Origin: Stenotrophomonas sp. ISL-67
GTDB lineage: Bacteria > Pseudomonadota > Gammaproteobacteria > Xanthomonadales > Xanthomonadaceae
NCBI RefSeq assembly: GCF_018612915.1
Contig: NZ_JAGGRL010000007.1
Coordinates: 124,001 to 188,000 of the forward strand
Direction of reading: 5' to 3'
Length of the DNA: 64,000 nucleotides
Below are positions 9,959 to 18,442 of the stretch, one piece after another; position 1 is the first letter of the stretch, and the number at the start of each line of letters is the position of its first letter. A program made the position numbers and the translations under genes. The notes under the pieces are model-generated. The model was not told the origin of the DNA and made no database searches. It worked only from the letters and a program-made list of their open reading frames with translations.

Positions 9959-12163
9959 ATGTCCGCCCGAGAATCCCGTCTGAGCCGCCTATGGGCGCAT
10001 GAGAAGGCCAGCTATGGGCTGCGGGTGTTCATCGCGTTGTCCGTGGCCATGGGCGTGTGCTGGCAGCTGGACCAGCTGCCAGCATTGCCGGGCGTATTCC
10101 TGGGCATCATCGCCAGCGCCATTGCCGAAACCGACGACAACTGGTGGGGCCGCACCAAGTCGGTTGCGCTGTCGCTGCTCTGTTTCGTCGTAGCCGCAGC
10201 CGCCGTCGTCGAACTGTTCGCCTGGCCCTGGGTGTTCATCGCGGCCCTTGCCCTTTCCACCTTCGGCCTGACCCTGCTTGGCGCACTGGGCGAACGCTAC
10301 GCGTCCATCGCACAGGCCACCGTCACCCTGGCCATCTACACCATGATCGGCCTGGAACAACATGGCGCTGCCGACCGCGCGCAGGCCCTCCATGCCGTCA
10401 GCCACCTGCTGGCCGGTGCGCTCTGGTACGGCCTGCTTTCCATCCTGTGGACCGCCCTGTTCGCCAACCGGCCCGTGCGCGAACGACTCGCACGCCTTTA
10501 CCTCGAACTGGGCCGCTACCTGCAGCTCAAGGCCGACCTGTTCGAACCCGTGCGCGATGCCGACGTGCAGAAGCGCCAGCTGGCCCTCGCCGAACAGAAC
10601 CGCCGCGTCGTCGAAGCCCTCAACATCGCCAAGACCGCCATCCTGGCCCGGTTTGGCCGCTCCGGCCGCCCCGGCGTGCAATCCGGCCTATACCTGCGCC
10701 TGTACTACATGGCCCAGGACTTCCACGAACGCGCCAGCTCCTCGCACTACCCCTATGGCGCGCTTACCGAGGCTTTCTTCCACAGCGACGTGCTCTACCG
10801 CTGCCAGCGCCTGCTTGCCCTGCAGGGCGAAGCCTGCGCCAACCTGGGCACCGCCATCCGCCTGCGCCGCCCCTTCGACTACGGCGAACGCACCCGCCAG
10901 GCTACCGCCGACCTGACCGACTCGCTCACCTGGCTGCGCGCCCAGCACAACCCCCAGTGGCAGCGCCTGCTCTCCTCGCTGGAACTGCTCGGCCACAACC
11001 TGCAGAGCATCGAACGCCGCCTCTCCGAAGCAGCCCAGTCCGAATCCACCCTGGACAACGTCGATACCCGCCTGCGCGACACCAACCCGCACACCCTGCG
11101 CGAGATGGGCGTGCGCATCCGCCAGCAGCTCACCCCCGGCTCCCTGCTGTTCCGGCACGGCCTGCGCATGGCGTTGGCGCTGATCGTGGGCTTCGCTGCC
11201 ATCCGCCTGTTCAACGCCCAGAACGGCTCCTGGGTGCTGCTCACCATTGTGTTCGTGTGCCGCCCCAACTTCGGCGCCACCCGCCAACGGCTGGCCCAGC
11301 GCATCGCCGGCACCCTGATCGGGCTGGTGCTCACCTGGGCCCTGATGCAGCTGTTCCAGGACCTGCGCATCGAACTGCTGATCGCCCTGCTCTCGGCCCT
11401 GCTGTTCTTCTTCACCCGCAGCGACCGCTACCTGGTCGCCTCCGCCGCCATCACCGTGATGGCGTTGACCTGCTTCAACCTGATCGGCGATGGCTTCCTG
11501 CTGATCTGGCCGCGCCTGGTCGACACCCTGCTCGGCTGCGCCATCGCGGCCGCTGCCGCGTTCCTGATCCTGCCCGACTGGCAGGGCCGGCGCCTGGACC
11601 TGGTCATGGCGCGCGTGCTCGAGCGCTGCGCTGGCTACCTGCAGGCGGTGCTGGGCCAGTACGGCAGCGGCATGCAGGACGACCTTGCCTACCGCATCGC
11701 CCGCCGCGACATGCACAACGCGGATGTGGCCCTGTCCACCGCGCTGTCCAACATGCTGCGTGAGCCCGGCCACGTGCGCGGCAACCTGGATGCCGGTTTC
11801 CGCTTCCTGGCGCTGTCCAACACCCTGCTGGGCCATCTTTCCGCACTCGGCGCCCATCGTGCGCAGCTGGACAGCTACGCCCAGGACCCGTTGGCCCGCT
11901 CCAGCGGCGAGCGCGTGCAGCAGGCCATGCAGCAGATCGCCGGCGCGCTGGCACGGCGCGAACCGGTCGACGAAGCCGCCAACGAGGGCGACCGTGCGCT
12001 GGCCGAACAGCTGGAGCAACTGAATGATGAGATGCCGCCCAAACTGCAGCTGATCCGCACCCAGATCGGCCTGATGCTGCGCCTGCTGCCAAAACTGCGT
12101 GCGGCGGCGAACGAAGTCAGCGGGGCAGAGCCGCGCCAGGTTGCATCTGACGTGAAGGGGTGA
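9959..12163 (+). CDS. yccS: YccS/YhfK-type FUSC family membrane protein
   Basis: A 734-residue inner-membrane protein of the FUSC/aromatic-acid-exporter-like group. Hydrophobic helices cluster at residues 20-170 and again at about 400-520, each block followed by a soluble segment, the duplicated layout of YccS. The second block begins with FRHGLRMALALIVGFAAIRL and contains the conserved WVLLTIVFVCRPNFGATRQRLAQR segment. Some family members export aromatic acids; the role of YccS itself is not settled. It is a single gene, with 94 bp to the next. Confidence 0.88.
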   Translation: MSARESRLSRLWAHEKASYGLRVFIALSVAMGVCWQLDQLPALPGVFLGIIASAIAETDDNWWGRTKSVALSLLCFVVAAAAVVELFAWPWVFIAALALSTFGLTLLGALGERYASIAQATVTLAIYTMIGLEQHGAADRAQALHAVSHLLAGALWYGLLSILWTALFANRPVRERLARLYLELGRYLQLKADLFEPVRDADVQKRQLALAEQNRRVVEALNIAKTAILARFGRSGRPGVQSGLYLRLYYMAQDFHERASSSHYPYGALTEAFFHSDVLYRCQRLLALQGEACANLGTAIRLRRPFDYGERTRQATADLTDSLTWLRAQHNPQWQRLLSSLELLGHNLQSIERRLSEAAQSESTLDNVDTRLRDTNPHTLREMGVRIRQQLTPGSLLFRHGLRMALALIVGFAAIRLFNAQNGSWVLLTIVFVCRPNFGATRQRLAQRIAGTLIGLVLTWALMQLFQDLRIELLIALLSALLFFFTRSDRYLVASAAITVMALTCFNLIGDGFLLIWPRLVDTLLGCAIAAAAAFLILPDWQGRRLDLVMARVLERCAGYLQAVLGQYGSGMQDDLAYRIARRDMHNADVALSTALSNMLREPGHVRGNLDAGFRFLALSNTLLGHLSALGAHRAQLDSYAQDPLARSSGERVQQAMQQIAGALARREPVDEAANEGDRALAEQLEQLNDEMPPKLQLIRTQIGLMLRLLPKLRAAANEVSGAEPRQVASDVKG

Positions 12164-12257
12164 AGAACGCGTCGCCACGCGCCCGGGCATTGCGTGGCCG
12201 TTGAGCGCCAGGCTCTGCCCGGCTGCATGCTAGTCTGCCGGCTCGCAAGGAGATTCC

Positions 12258-14147
12258 ATGTCCGGCCACAGTCAGTTCGCCCTGCTCAAGCAGCGCCGCT
12301 TCCTGCCTTTTTTCATCGTGCAGTCGCTGGGGGCGTTCAACGACAACGTGTACCGCCAGGCCATCATCGGCCTGCTGTTCTACCTCGGCGTCAGCCAGGC
12401 CGAGCAGTCGCTGTACACCACGCTGGCACCGGCCATCTTCATCCTGCCCTACTTCCTGTTCTCCGCCCTGGCCGGGCAGATCGCCGAGAAGCTGGAGAAA
12501 TCGCGCCTGATCGTGATCACCACCACGATGGAAATCGCGATCATGACGCTGGCCGCGGCCGGCTTCCTCACCCAGAGCATGCCGGTGCTGCTCATCGCGC
12601 TGTTCTGCACGGGCCTGCAGTCCACGTTGTTCGGCCCGGTGAAGTATTCGGTGCTGCCGTCGGTGCTCAAGCCCGAAGAGCTCACCGGCGGCAACGGCTT
12701 GGTGGAAATGGGCACCTCCATGTCGATCCTGACCGGCATGATCAGCGGTGGCGCCATCTTCATCCTGGCCGGCAGCTTCGGTCCGGTGGTAGCCGGCACC
12801 GCCGTGATCGCCCTGGCCATCGTCGGCAACATCACCGCGCGCATGATCCCCAAGGTCGATGCCGGCGCACCCGACCTCAAGATCAACTGGAACCCCATTC
12901 CCGAGTCGTTGGCGGTGCTGCGCCTGGCCAAAAAGCAGAAGGCGGTGGCCAACGCCATCCTGGGCGTGTCGTGGTTCTGGTTCGTCGGCACCATGCTCAC
13001 CTCGCAGCTGCCCACCTACGCGGTGGTCAACCTCGGCGGCAAACCGACGCTGTACATCTTCGCGCTGGCGCTGTTCTCGGTGGGTACCGGGGTGGGCTCG
13101 CTGCTGTGCGAAAAGCTGTCAGGCCGTACCGTTGAAATCGGCCTGGTGCCGCTGGGCGCGTTCGGCATGACCGCTTTCATGCTGGACCTGTACTTCGCGC
13201 GCGCCGGCACCGCCACCACCGCCGGTTTGAGCGTGGCCGCGTTCGTGGCGGCGCCGGGCAGCGTGCGCATCATCATCGACCTGGTCGGCATCGGCCTGTT
13301 CACCGGCTTCTTCGTGGTACCGCTGTTCGCGCTGATCCAGAGCCGCACGCCGAAATCGGAAATGTCGCGCGTGTTCGCCGCACTCAACATCCAGAACTCC
13401 GGCTTCATCGTCGCTGCGGCGATGATCGCGCTGGCCACGCAGAAGTTCCTGCACTGGACCATCCCACAGCTGTTCCTGGCGCTGGCGATCGCCAATGCAG
13501 TGGTGGCGATCTACATCTTCACCATCGTCCCCGAATTCCTGATGCGCTTCCTCAGCTGGGTGATGGTGCGCTTCCTGTACCGCCTGCGCCCGCACGGCAT
13601 CGAAGCCAACGTGCCCGACGAAGGCGCCGCGCTGATCGTGTGCAACCACGTCAGCTACATGGACGCACTGATCCTGTCGGCGACAATCCCGCGCCCGGTG
13701 CGTTTCGTCATGTATTACAAGATCTTCAACATCCCGGTGATGCGCTGGATCTTCCGCACCGCCAGGGCCATTCCCATTGCTGGCGCGCGCGAAAACCCCG
13801 CGCTGATGCAGGCCGCCTTCGATGAGGTGGACGCGGCCCTGGCCGACGGGGAGCTGGTCTGCATCTTCCCCGAAGGTGCGCTGACCCGCGATGGCGAGAT
13901 GGCCACATTCAAATCCGGCGTGGAAAAGATTCTCGAACGCCGGCCGGTGCCGGTGGTGCCGATGGCACTGCGCGGCATGTGGGCCAGCATGTGGAGCCGG
14001 CGAGATACCCGGCTGGGGCGCATGCGCGTGCCGCGCCGTCTGCGCGCCCACGTCGAGGTGTTCGCCGGCCCGCCGTTCGATGGCGCTACGGCCACCGCCG
14101 AGGGACTGGAAGCGCAGGTCCGCACGCTGCGCGGCGATCAAGGCTAG
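12258..14147 (+). CDS. Fused MFS lysophospholipid transporter and PlsC-type acyltransferase
   Basis: A 629-residue fusion. Residues 1 to about 420 form an MFS transporter like LplT (opening FALLKQRRFLPFFIVQSLGAFNDNVYRQ). Residues from about 440 form a 1-acylglycerol-phosphate acyltransferase domain with the HX4D catalytic motif (NHVSYMDA, His464 and Asp469) and the FPEGALTRDG block. Compared with E. coli, where LplT is a separate gene and Aas joins acyltransferase to an AMP-binding synthetase, the synthetase domain is absent. The likely job is re-import and re-acylation of lysophospholipids at the inner membrane, with acyl donor from acyl-ACP or acyl-CoA; this is inference. Confidence 0.88.
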   Translation: MSGHSQFALLKQRRFLPFFIVQSLGAFNDNVYRQAIIGLLFYLGVSQAEQSLYTTLAPAIFILPYFLFSALAGQIAEKLEKSRLIVITTTMEIAIMTLAAAGFLTQSMPVLLIALFCTGLQSTLFGPVKYSVLPSVLKPEELTGGNGLVEMGTSMSILTGMISGGAIFILAGSFGPVVAGTAVIALAIVGNITARMIPKVDAGAPDLKINWNPIPESLAVLRLAKKQKAVANAILGVSWFWFVGTMLTSQLPTYAVVNLGGKPTLYIFALALFSVGTGVGSLLCEKLSGRTVEIGLVPLGAFGMTAFMLDLYFARAGTATTAGLSVAAFVAAPGSVRIIIDLVGIGLFTGFFVVPLFALIQSRTPKSEMSRVFAALNIQNSGFIVAAAMIALATQKFLHWTIPQLFLALAIANAVVAIYIFTIVPEFLMRFLSWVMVRFLYRLRPHGIEANVPDEGAALIVCNHVSYMDALILSATIPRPVRFVMYYKIFNIPVMRWIFRTARAIPIAGARENPALMQAAFDEVDAALADGELVCIFPEGALTRDGEMATFKSGVEKILERRPVPVVPMALRGMWASMWSRRDTRLGRMRVPRRLRAHVEVFAGPPFDGATATAEGLEAQVRTLRGDQG

Positions 14148-14286
14148 AAGCCGCATGCAAAAAAATCCCGTGCGGCGGTCATGTAAACGCATACATCGCC
14201 GGGAACATCGGGTAGATTACCGCCCATAGGGGGTGTCACTTGGCGTTGGGAGATGCCAAGAGACAGCCAATGGAATGGAGTCGTAC

Positions 14287-14577
14287 TTGAATCATCTGCC
14301 GCCACCCGCCCCACCGGGCGTTGTCGTCCCCAACCATCTGGTCTGGGCGATCCTGACAACATTGTTCTGCTGCCTGCCGTTGGGCGTGGTGTCGATCGTG
14401 TATGCGGCCCAGGTCGATGGCCGCCGCGCGGCCGGCGACCTGGCCGGTGCGTATGACGCATCGCGCAAGGCGGGCGGATGGGCGCTGGCATCGGCACTCG
14501 CCATGCCCGTACTGCTGCTGTTGTGGCTTGGCCTGTTTGGCGGCATGGCCGCGCTGGGCGCTCTTTCCGACCTGTGA
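14287..14577 (+). CDS. Small CD225/dispanin-like membrane protein
   Basis: A predicted 96-residue protein with two membrane helices. A TTG start at 14287 is preferred: GGAG lies six bases upstream and the product MNHLPPPAPPG...NHLVWAIL then aligns end to end with the neighbour at 14621 (MNATAPQVPNNLVWAIL). ATG alternatives at 14233 frame and 14275 have poorer sites. It carries the dispanin core LTTLFCCLPLGVVSIVYAAQVDGR with the Cys pair. Bacterial dispanin function is unknown; animal relatives (IFITM) alter membrane fusion, which need not apply. Confidence 0.8.
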   Translation: MNHLPPPAPPGVVVPNHLVWAILTTLFCCLPLGVVSIVYAAQVDGRRAAGDLAGAYDASRKAGGWALASALAMPVLLLLWLGLFGGMAALGALSDL

Positions 14578-14620
14578 AACACCCTTCGTTCAACTCACCC
14601 CAGAAAATGGAGCTTCACCC

Positions 14621-14899
14621 ATGAACGCCACTGCCCCACAAGTCCCCAACAACCTGGTCTGGGCCATCCTGACCACCCTGTTCTGCTGCCTGCCGGCCGG
14701 CATCGTGTCGATCGTGTATGCCGCACAGGTCAACGGCAAGCTGGCTGCAGGTGACATCGCCGGCGCACAGGAATCGTCGAACAACGCCAAGAAGTGGGCC
14801 ATGTGGTCGGCCATCATCGGCGTCGTGGCCATCGTGCTTTACATCATCCTGGTCGTGGTGATGGGCATCGGCGGCGCGCTGGGTGGCGGCAACTACTGA
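14621..14899 (+). CDS. Small CD225/dispanin-like membrane protein, second copy
   Basis: A 92-residue paralogue of the preceding protein, with GGAG eight bases before the ATG. The first helix (LTTLFCCLPAGIVSIVYAAQV) is nearly the same as in the first copy, followed by NGKLAAGDIAGAQ and a second helix ending in a Gly-rich tail. The two genes are 43 bp apart and probably co-transcribed with the DUF2752 gene downstream. Tandem duplication with a diverged C-terminal half is the simplest reading. Confidence 0.85.
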   Translation: MNATAPQVPNNLVWAILTTLFCCLPAGIVSIVYAAQVNGKLAAGDIAGAQESSNNAKKWAMWSAIIGVVAIVLYIILVVVMGIGGALGGGNY

Positions 14900-14964
14900 T
14901 CGCCCCCTTGGACGGCCCGGTTCGGCGCCCGCACGGGGTGCCCGGCTCGGGCCGTTCTGCCGAC

Positions 14965-15393
14965 ATGACGATGCCTTCCCGTTCCACCCTGTCGCGTTGG
15001 GCACCGCTGGCCATCAGTGCCGGGCTGGCCGTGGGCGCGACCGTGGTGCTGCGCCATGTCAGCCCGTATGCCGGCAACAGCCCATTGCCGGGCTGCCCGC
15101 TGTACGCATTGACCGGGTTGTACTGCCCCGGCTGTGGCAGCACGCGCTGCCTGTATTCGCTGGTGCATTTCGACTGGGCTGGCGCGATGGCGATGAATCC
15201 GCTGCTGGTGATTTCGCTGCCGTTCCTGCTGCTGATGCTGCTCAACAACGCGGGCCTGCGCATGCGCGCACTGGACCCGCTGATGCGGGTGCTGGCCAAT
15301 CCCACCTTCTGGCTGGTGCTGCTGGTTGGCTACGCGGTGTTGCGCAACCTGCCTTGGTTTCCGTTTACCGCATTGGCGCCGAACGCGGCATAG
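14965..15393 (+). CDS. DUF2752 family membrane protein
   Basis: A 142-residue protein with three or four membrane helices. The hallmark is the Cys-rich segment GLYCPGCGSTRCLYSL (Cys54, Cys57, Cys62) after an extra Cys44, typical of DUF2752. An ATG at 14965 is used; the frame is open further upstream but overlaps the dispanin gene. It follows the two dispanin genes, a neighbourhood seen repeatedly for this domain, so a shared membrane function is likely. No biochemical role is known. Confidence 0.85.
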   Translation: MTMPSRSTLSRWAPLAISAGLAVGATVVLRHVSPYAGNSPLPGCPLYALTGLYCPGCGSTRCLYSLVHFDWAGAMAMNPLLVISLPFLLLMLLNNAGLRMRALDPLMRVLANPTFWLVLLVGYAVLRNLPWFPFTALAPNAA

Positions 15394-15400
15394 ACCGCCT

Positions 15401-15425
15401 GGGCCGGCCAGCGGCCGGCGGGTAC
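15401..15425 (-). repeat. GTAG-type palindrome, degenerate end
   Basis: GGCCGGCC-AG-CGGCCGGC palindrome between convergent DUF2752 and ampE genes; the terminal tetranucleotide reads GTAC rather than GTAG. Confidence 0.6.
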
Positions 15426-15519
15426 GCGTCATCGCATGCGCGCTGCCGCCCCACGATCCGCTCCGCGCATCGTGGGCCCCATTGCTGTGCCCCCCACAAC
15501 CCCCACCGCTTCGCGGTCG

Positions 15520-15540
15520 CCCCCGTACTCCGGGGGTTTT
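15520..15540 (+). terminator. Intrinsic terminator after the DUF2752 gene
   Basis: CCCCCG/CGGGGG stem with a five-base loop and TTTT, preceded by a smaller ACCGC/GCGGT hairpin. It sits just before the convergent ampE stop. Confidence 0.6.
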
Positions 15541-15555
15541 CCAAATGACACTGCG

Positions 15556-16449
15556 CTACGTCACCCAACCTGCGATCACGAGCAACGCCAGCGCCGCCAT
15601 CCACAGCAGCAGCATGCGCCAGACCAGGCTCATTGCATCACGCAGCTCGGGCAGGCGGCGCCATACCGGCACCATGCCCGCATCGCTGTAATCGTGCGCG
15701 TCTTCGCGCAGCTCGGCGCTGACGCTGGCGCGTGCTACGGCGCCCAGGAAATCCGTGGAAGCCGCCCAACTATTGCCGTGCGCCTCGCGCCAGGCCTTGT
15801 ACGCCGTATCGAAGTTGCCCACCAGCGCCATCGACAGCGACATCAGCTGGGCCACCGGCCATTCCAGCCAGGACAGCACCTGGCGCGCGCCGACCACGGT
15901 TTCCACGTCGGCCAGCGAGCGCATCGGTCCCACCGCCAGCAACGCGAGCAGGCGGTAAGCCAGCGCACCTACCGGGCCCAGCAGCAGGAACCAGAACAGC
16001 ACTGCGAACCAGCGCCGCAACGCGTTGAGCACGGTGGCTACCACCAGCGAAGGCACGTCTTCCTGCAGGCTGCCGCCGGCCGATTGCAGCTGGTCGATGG
16101 CCGCATGCCGGGCGTGCGCGTCGTCCGCGTCGATCACCGCCTCGACGTCGCGGTCCAGGTCGCGCGGCCCCCAGCAGATCACCAGCGTGGCGATGCCCAA
16201 CAGCAGCGACGGCAGGCCGAACAGGCGGTCATGCAGCGCCCATTGCAGCAGGGCCAGCACCAGCACGAACGGAACCACCGCCACCAGCCAGCCGTGGCGG
16301 CCGCGCCAGAAGCCGGTTTCGGCGGCGTGTGCGTCCAACCACTGCAGCCAACGCCGGTACCCGCCGAAGCGGCGCAGCGCCACGGCCGCGGCAGGCGCGA
16401 CATGGCCCAGGGCCAGGGCAACCAGCACAGCGACCAGGGTGGTGAACAT
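15556..16449 (-). CDS. ampE: Inner-membrane signalling protein AmpE
   Basis: A 297-residue protein with four or five membrane helices, related to AmpE, the putative membrane sensor of the beta-lactamase/cell-wall recycling system. The start at 16449 has CGGAGG upstream; the longer frame lacks a site. Recognisable parts are the N-terminal FTTLVAVLVALALGHVAP helix, the CWGPRDLDRDVEAV segment and the helix pair FAVLFWFLLLGPVGALAYRLL. In enterobacteria ampE follows ampD; here its upstream neighbour is nudC and no ampD is present, so regulation is separated from AmpD. Confidence 0.86.
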   Translation of the reverse strand: MFTTLVAVLVALALGHVAPAAAVALRRFGGYRRWLQWLDAHAAETGFWRGRHGWLVAVVPFVLVLALLQWALHDRLFGLPSLLLGIATLVICWGPRDLDRDVEAVIDADDAHARHAAIDQLQSAGGSLQEDVPSLVVATVLNALRRWFAVLFWFLLLGPVGALAYRLLALLAVGPMRSLADVETVVGARQVLSWLEWPVAQLMSLSMALVGNFDTAYKAWREAHGNSWAASTDFLGAVARASVSAELREDAHDYSDAGMVPVWRRLPELRDAMSLVWRMLLLWMAALALLVIAGWVT

Positions 16450-16562
16450 GACTGCCTCCGTTCGGTTTCTGGCCGCTACTATGCCTTGCGGCCCGGAAAT
16501 TGCCCGGGCCACGGGTAATGTATGCCGCCCCGTGTTCAGGCAGCGGCAACGTGGTGCCTGGA

Positions 16563-17468
16563 TCAGCTCACCTGGTTGCGGTACCAGTGCTCGATCAGGC
16601 TGCGTGAAATCGAGACCGGCGGCGACAGGCGGATGCCCACCCCGTCGTCCTCGAGGTCACGGGCCAGCGCAGCACCCACTTCCTCGGCGGTGAACCAGCG
16701 CGCATCTTCCAGCTCGCCGTCCACGGTGGGCACGTCGTCTTCGGCGGTGGCACTGAAGCCCAGCATGAGCGCGCCCGGGAACGGCCAGGGCTGGGTGCCG
16801 AGGTAGCGACACTGGCGCACCCGCACCCGGCTTTCCTCGAAGACTTCACGCACCACTGTCTGTTCCAGCGATTCGCCCGGCTCCACGAACCCGGCCAGCA
16901 CCGAGTAACGGCGCGGGGCCCAGTTGGCCTGGCGGCCCAGCAGCAGGCGACCGTTGTTTTCCACCGCCACGATCACCGCCGGGTCCACGCGCGGGTAGTG
17001 CTCGGTGTTGCATTTGGCGCAGCGGCCGATGAACCCGCCACGGGTGAAAGCCACGGCACCGCCGCACACGCCGCAGAAGCGGGTGCGCGACTGCCAGTAC
17101 GACATGCCGCGGGCATAGCAGAAAGCGCTGGCATCGGCAGCCGACCAGGTGGTGGCTGATTCGCGCAGGTCCACGCGCTGGGGGGCAGTGGCATCGATGG
17201 CAGCGGATTCAACCGAGAACCACGCCTGCTCGCCGCGCAGGCCAAGGAAGATGGCCGTGCCGGGGCCGCCTCCCACCTGGGCGCCGGTCAGCGCCAGCGG
17301 CTGGCCGTCGTCGCCGGCCAGCGCGCGGCCATCAGGATCCAGCACGAGCAGATGCGCCTGCGGCCACAGCCGCAACAACGCATCGGCGTCGTCACGCAGG
17401 GTATCGGCGCGTTCAAGGGGTTCGGTGGTGAATGCAAAACCGGCAAGCGGCAAGGAGAAATTGGACAT
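16563..17468 (-). CDS. nudC: NADH pyrophosphatase NudC
   Basis: A 301-residue Nudix hydrolase that splits NADH/NAD into NMN(H) and AMP and can remove NAD caps from RNA. The zinc ribbon is visible (CGVCGG and CAKC), followed by the Nudix box GFVEPGESLEQTVVREVFEE with its RE..EE residues and the NudC signature TQPWPFPGALMLGF downstream. The N-terminal third is the variable NudC-like domain. It is 113 bp upstream of ampE on the same strand and 63 bp from erpA. Confidence 0.93.
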   Translation of the reverse strand: MSNFSLPLAGFAFTTEPLERADTLRDDADALLRLWPQAHLLVLDPDGRALAGDDGQPLALTGAQVGGGPGTAIFLGLRGEQAWFSVESAAIDATAPQRVDLRESATTWSAADASAFCYARGMSYWQSRTRFCGVCGGAVAFTRGGFIGRCAKCNTEHYPRVDPAVIVAVENNGRLLLGRQANWAPRRYSVLAGFVEPGESLEQTVVREVFEESRVRVRQCRYLGTQPWPFPGALMLGFSATAEDDVPTVDGELEDARWFTAEEVGAALARDLEDDGVGIRLSPPVSISRSLIEHWYRNQVS

Positions 17469-17531
17469 CCCTGAAGCCTGCCGCTATTCAACCGGAACAG
17501 CAAGCGGCGCGGTTCGGCACCGCTGCGGCGA

Positions 17532-17927
17532 TCACATGCTGAAACTGCTGCCGCAGCCGCAGGTGGTTTTCGCGTTCGGATTGCGGATCACGAACTGCGC
17601 GCCGGTCAGGCTTTCGGTGTAGTCCACTTCGGCGCCCATCAGGTACTGCAGGCTGAGCGGATCGACCAGCAGGGTCACGCCGTTGGTATCCACGGCCAGA
17701 TCGTCCTCGGCACGGTTCTCGTCGAACTCGAAGCCGTACTGGAAACCGGAACAGCCACCGCCCTGGATGTAGACGCGCAGGGCCAGCGCATCACCGGCTT
17801 CGTCCTGGATCAGTTCCTTGACCTTGGCCGCAGCGGCCTCGGTGAAGTTCAGGGGACGGTCCAGCGACTGGTAATTCGGCGCAGCGGCGGGGGTGGGGGC
17901 GCCGGGCAGGGAAACTAGCGTGCTCAT
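17532..17927 (-). CDS. erpA: Iron-sulfur cluster insertion protein ErpA
   Basis: A 131-residue A-type Fe-S carrier that delivers clusters to target proteins. The three ligand cysteines are present: [11 protein letters not shown] and the C-terminal CGCGSSF. The N-terminal 25 residues are an unconserved extension rich in Pro/Ala. The start at 17927 is the first Met giving a family-sized product. It follows the bactofilin gene by 46 bp and probably shares its transcript. Confidence 0.93.
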   Translation of the reverse strand: MSTLVSLPGAPTPAAAPNYQSLDRPLNFTEAAAAKVKELIQDEAGDALALRVYIQGGGCSGFQYGFEFDENRAEDDLAVDTNGVTLLVDPLSLQYLMGAEVDYTESLTGAQFVIRNPNAKTTCGCGSSFSM

Positions 17928-17973
17928 GTACCCAGCATGGGGGTGCATGGGCACGCTTTCAAGCACCGGCCGT

Positions 17974-18438
17974 TCAGGCCATCGCTTCGGCCAGCTTCCT
18001 GCGGGCGTTGCCGTCCTTGCCATCGTTCTGCGCGTCGCTGTCCTCGGACGGCGGCGGCAGGGCCATCTGGGCACCGCCATGGATCAGGCGTCCGGTCAGC
18101 TGGGCGCCGGCGTTCATTTCCACCACCTGGTAGTGGACATTGCCGGTAACGCGGGCGCTGGGGGTCAGTTCGACCCGCTCGCTGGCGTGCACGTCGCCAT
18201 CCAGGCGGCCACTCACCACCACCACGTGGGCGCGGATCTCGCCTTCGATGCTGCCCTGCTCGGCCAGCGTAAGGGTGGCCATGGTGGCGCCGTCCTGGGC
18301 GATCACCTTGCCCAGGATGGTGCCTTCCACATACAGGCCACCGCTGAATTCCACGTCTCCCCGGATCACCACCTGCGCGCCGATCAGCGCGTCCACGACC
18401 AGATGCCCGTCGCGGTTGGATTTGTTGCTGCCAAACAT
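17974..18438 (-). CDS. Bactofilin (polymer-forming cytoskeletal protein)
   Basis: A 154-residue protein with the bactofilin beta-helix, shown by repeated short hydrophobic/Gly blocks ([39 protein letters not shown]). Short unstructured ends flank it: a charged N-terminus and a C-terminus rich in Asp/Gly/Lys. Bactofilins self-assemble without nucleotide into filaments on the inner face of the membrane and position cell-wall or polar proteins. GGGGAG lies before the ATG. Only four bases separate it from the upstream membrane-protein gene, so the two probably work together. Confidence 0.9.
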   Translation of the reverse strand: MFGSNKSNRDGHLVVDALIGAQVVIRGDVEFSGGLYVEGTILGKVIAQDGATMATLTLAEQGSIEGEIRAHVVVVSGRLDGDVHASERVELTPSARVTGNVHYQVVEMNAGAQLTGRLIHGGAQMALPPPSEDSDAQNDGKDGNARRKLAEAMA

Positions 18439-18442
18439 GGGC

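Noticed and set aside
14794..14964. Longer start for the DUF2752 gene
   Set aside because: The open frame overlaps the dispanin gene and the extra residues are unlike the family N-terminus.
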